Both the position numbers and the translations under genes were made by a program. This document shows, one piece after another, positions 60,504 through 64,000 of a DNA stretch of 64,000 nucleotides. This DNA comes from Spirodela intermedia (lineage: Eukaryota; Streptophyta; Magnoliopsida; Alismatales; Araceae), in the NCBI GenBank assembly GCA_902729315.2, contig LR746274.1, forward strand, positions 4,181,037-4,245,036, in the 5' to 3' direction. The stretch's first letter is position 1; every line of letters begins with the position of its first letter. The notes beneath the pieces are model-generated. The model saw only the letters and a program-made list of their open reading frames with translations. It did not search any database and was not told where the DNA came from.

Positions 60504-60508
60504 CTTTC

Positions 60509-63500
60509 CTATAGATCTTGGTAGAGTACAATATTATTGGCACACAAACTTTTAGTTCCCCGACTAGATAAAATAATTAATTACGAACTCAATGCATACA
60601 CAATTAGGGATAAAACAGGACATCTATAACCATTTCCTTCGGCTGCTCATCTGATGAAATTTTCAGACTACTAGTAAAATTCAAATCCCCTTAATTATCT
60701 AGGCGTGATAAGGTGTCAAGGTGGACATTTTTTCAAAACTGTGATGACATACTTTCAAGCCCTTATATGCGGCTCCCTGAAATAAGAACTTAAAATTAAG
60801 GCCCAACTAACGGTAACATTTCTCCGCTCAACGGAAAAAGGCACAATTAGAATGGAAAAGTGAAGATCTAAGATCAGTTAGGAGAGGCTTGGATGAACCC
60901 CAATTCAGCCATTTTTTTTCCGGCATCAGGCAATAAATTGAATCTGTATGAAGAAAGGGAGGCCATTCTCGTTTTTGGGTCATATTTGTCCAATTATCTG
61001 TGTAATCAATGGGATAGAGACCAAAGGCCATCCACATAGCCCTTTTCAAATAATGGAAGCAAGTAAGTTACAATGTCAATCTCCTCTCGGTGATGATAAA
61101 CCACATGCCGGCTCATCTCCAGGTAACGTAAAAATATCCAAATGAAGGTGAATGGCCATCATTTCATAGTAGTAATATTAACACCTACCGGCGACCACTA
61201 GGGGCAGATGCTGTCGAACCTCGGGCGTGCGAACAAAAATTGATTCGGGGAACGATGTTATGGAGATAACGGCACGTCAAACTGGTAGGCAGGAGTGATG
61301 GGTTGGAGTTGCCAGAGCTCCGGTCCAACCTAGTACGAAACTCCGAAGTCATTCAGTAGCCGAGTTGATGGGTGGAATCCACAATCGTTTTCGAGGCAAA
61401 AATTGTTTTAATAATAGCATTTGCATGTGCAAGGACATCGATTCATTACTATCCTACCTTTCCGTTCTATCGCTCAAACTATATAGTTCAGATTCGATCA
61501 CCTTTGAACGTCTTTAATGTATTCTACACTACTTGTCTTATTTACAGTACACTGGATACATTTCATTTTTTGCTAGCGGCTGAACTTGCCTCTTGATTTC
61601 ATTGACTCGCATTAATAATGATATTGCCTAAAATTTTCTCAACTTTGCCAAAAAAACGTTAAGTCACTCTCTATAATGAGATAGGTAGGTGAAACTTTTT
61701 AATTTACTATCAATGTCCAATACTCATTTATTGAAACTGACGTAGCGTTTTATCTTTTCCAGTGAGAAGAACCGGCAGTTTCCCTTATTAGACACAATGA
61801 GATGTAGAAGTATGGTTCTTTTCATTCATGTCTCAAGACCTTGTCCATCTCTCTCTTTCATATGTGAAGGGGGTCATGAAAAATCGGAATACCGCATTTG
61901 GTGTACGCAATCCTGAAATTTGGTTGTTTTAACTGTTCATCATGGCTGCGAAAAGAAAGGAAACAAGGAGAAATAAAGAAACAAGGTGTTTAGTACATAC
62001 CATCTTGAAATATGGTAGGGTTAGTTGTGTTGACTAATAAAAGGAATGGGAGAAACAGAAAGTTGTCGTGAAGACGCACAAGTTGGGTACCCAATCCTTA
62101 GCTTGAAATTGGGACGCGAAAGAGGTATCGGTTCGACCTATTTCTATCTTCACATCTGAGCACAATGACTCAGGCGGGCAGATTGACAGAAGAAAGATCT
62201 TGACAAGTGAAAGAAAGGTGGAGAGAGAGAGAGAGAGAGAGACTCTACTTGTGTCGTTCCTCGCTAAGATTTTGACCTAGGCGGATTCCCCTACTTATAT
62301 TGTTTACTTTCTTAAGTCGATGGATTTGCATCTCTTTGCACATCCTTGGACAATGGTTTTGCAAGGTAATAGGTGACGTCTCTTTGGAAAATTTTCAGAG
62401 CCTCTACCCCACATTGGACATGACAGCTTGATAAAACGTCAATCTGCCTTTATGCCTCATGTTAGTCTCACTAGGATCCTTAGTGCCTATTTATTCAAAT
62501 GCACTAACTTTTTGATCCTCTGCAATATATATCAAGCATGAGCTATTTTTTAAAGACTCCGCGCAATCTAAACCGACCTGGGTTCTCCTCCTGCCGCTGG
62601 TCCTGTTCAATGTCTTTACCCTCTCGCGCTCTACACTTCTAAACATTTCTAGCCATTTCTTACTACGAAGCAGAAAATCATCCCAAAATCAGCAGTCTTT
62701 GATCTCTCAGGATAATCATTCAGTTGTCCGTGTCCGGTGTCGGAGGCAAAGTTCGGAAAATGCAAAACAATGAGAAAGTGTTGGAAGATAATGTTGACAG
62801 AAAATGGGCTTCTGTTCCCCCGCCTTCCTGTTTCTCTCAGTCAACTTCCTTTCTCCCATGTTTTTTCTTCTCTCTTCGTCTCTGTATCCCCGTCTCTTCC
62901 CATAGGCTTTGAGCTCTTCAGACACGCTTTGAATCTTTTCCGTGGTATGGTTAGAGGCCCCAGTCCTACCTCCATTGACCCACCCTCCCCTAATGGCAAT
63001 ATCTCTCCTGTGGATCAGCTGAAAAATAGAGGCAGGGCCAGTTACGCATCTCCATCGCGGCCGAACAGCATTAATAGAGAAAGAGAGAGAGAGAAGAAGA
63101 CGAAGGACAAAAAGTTGAAAGAGGAATTTTTCATGGGTGACATGTAAAGCATATATGATGTACACTTTGCCTAAACGGAGGAGCTATTTAACAGAGGGCT
63201 TCCCGGTGAATTATGTAGGCTGTGGGGAATCAGAATATAATAACTCGTTTTTGTCTAGAGCCCGAAAAACACCCAAATTCATAATTTATTGACAGGCCAC
63301 GGATGCAAGACATACTCCCCTCGCTGATACCTCTATGGAAACATCCTACAAACTTTGTTCAACAAGGTTATTTTTAGAGTCAATTTAGACTTTTATCATT
63401 GTTACGCGATTATAGTGAACTCATGCATTATTTATGAATGGATCAATACACCAGATTTTTACAGATTTTGACAGCTGAGAAATTAAAATTCTTTTCGTGT

Positions 63501-64000
63501 TACATGAATCAAATGTTTCATCACATCTGGGAAATGCCATCTATTTCTCCACAATGTCTTTTTTATTTGATCCAATATACTTCCGTTAGATAGGAGCTGA
63601 TTTGATAAATACTTATTACTGTCGGGCAGAGTACTAGAACAGAAAGATCTATTAGACAATGCCATATTGGTTCTAATCTATCTCTTGCAGTAAATCGACA
63701 ATTCGAAGTGCCTCGCGAATTTTTAATAGATCAGCGTTTATACATCGAGGACTTGCAGTATAGCCTTAGGAAATTAAGAGTGCATAAAAGAGTCAACAAG
63801 TGAGCGACTAGTTCTCATCTACAATTTAGTGTCAGCTCCTTTGTACGTTGATCCTTCAATAAACTCATTAAAGATGCCGAATACTCATCCAACCCATCTG
63901 ATTCTTCTTGTACCTCTCTATCCATCGTCTTCCTCTCTCTCTCTCTCCCCCTCTGGCTTACTCTTACGTTGTCCCTCTCGCATTAGCTGTCCGTGAGTGC
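60509..64000. other. intergenic DNA, no gene recognised
   Basis: Open frames here are short, lack motifs and often overlap GA/CT-rich sequence (62220-62242, 63079-63095, 63937-63956). A short stretch at 61765-61810 (CAGTTTCCCTTATTAGACAC) resembles the first codons of KCR exon 1, but nothing follows it. Confidence 0.4.

Noticed and set aside
62716-63165. 149-codon open frame on the minus strand
   Set aside because: It shows no recognisable domain, runs through GA-rich simple sequence, and has a charged low-complexity middle. There is no splice or promoter support.
1-64000. CRISPR arrays, phage, bacterial operons, toxin systems, integrated viruses, rRNA and tRNA genes
   Set aside because: No spaced identical repeats of CRISPR type and no operon-like gene packing were seen. 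No movement- or coat-protein-type viral reading frame was seen, and no convincing cloverleaf. All reverse-transcribing elements have the gene order or motifs of copia or gypsy LTR retrotransposons.

Overview
The window is nuclear DNA of a flowering plant. It has spliceosomal genes with GT-AG introns, plastid-protein homologues, an arabinogalactan-protein gene, and decayed Ty1/copia and Ty3/gypsy retrotransposons in AT-rich DNA. The GC-rich exons of the KCR and AGP genes would fit a monocot or early-diverging angiosperm, but I cannot name a species. There is no bacterial, phage, CRISPR or operon architecture. No annotation was available to compare with. All exon borders were read by eye from splice sites, reading phase and recalled family motifs.

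Layout. (1) 834-8366, + strand: the 3' half of a half-size ABC transporter gene of the plastid ABCB26/TAP1 type. Seven exons cover the nucleotide-binding domain, and a ~4.3 kb antisense copia element lies in one intron. (2) 8.4-18.5 kb: AT-rich intergenic DNA with two more copia remnants, a diverged unclassified repeat in three copies, a G-tract and one candidate small membrane ORF. (3) 18927-19337, - strand: an intronless GPI-anchored arabinogalactan protein in a local GC island with its own TATA box. (4) 22970-31949, - strand: a ten-exon ALB3/ALB4-family thylakoid insertase gene, ALB4-like at its C terminus. It carries two small rearrangements that each copy a splice site. (5) 33-46 kb: a cluster of one degenerate Athila-like gypsy family. 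Two LTR units each keep a different half of the coding region, with inverted LTR fragments on either side. (6) 48765-51168, + strand: a complete three-exon 3-ketoacyl-CoA reductase (KCR) gene. (7) 53.0-53.45 kb: a short copia LTR with its RNase H tail. (8) 56060-57711: a broken KCR tandem paralogue, with possible smaller KCR scraps nearby. (9) 58363-60503: a chromovirus-type gypsy remnant with a 5-bp target duplication, in which the gag piece is inverted. (10) 60.5-64 kb: no gene recognised.

The four genes are unrelated housekeeping or plant-specific functions: plastid ABC transport, cell-surface AGP, thylakoid membrane insertion and very-long-chain fatty-acid elongation. They do not form a cluster. 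I found no convincing new biological system. The most interesting signals are the duplicated in-frame splice donor and the inverted copy of a splice acceptor in the ALB4-like gene, the complementary halves of the gypsy elements, and the rearranged chromovirus.
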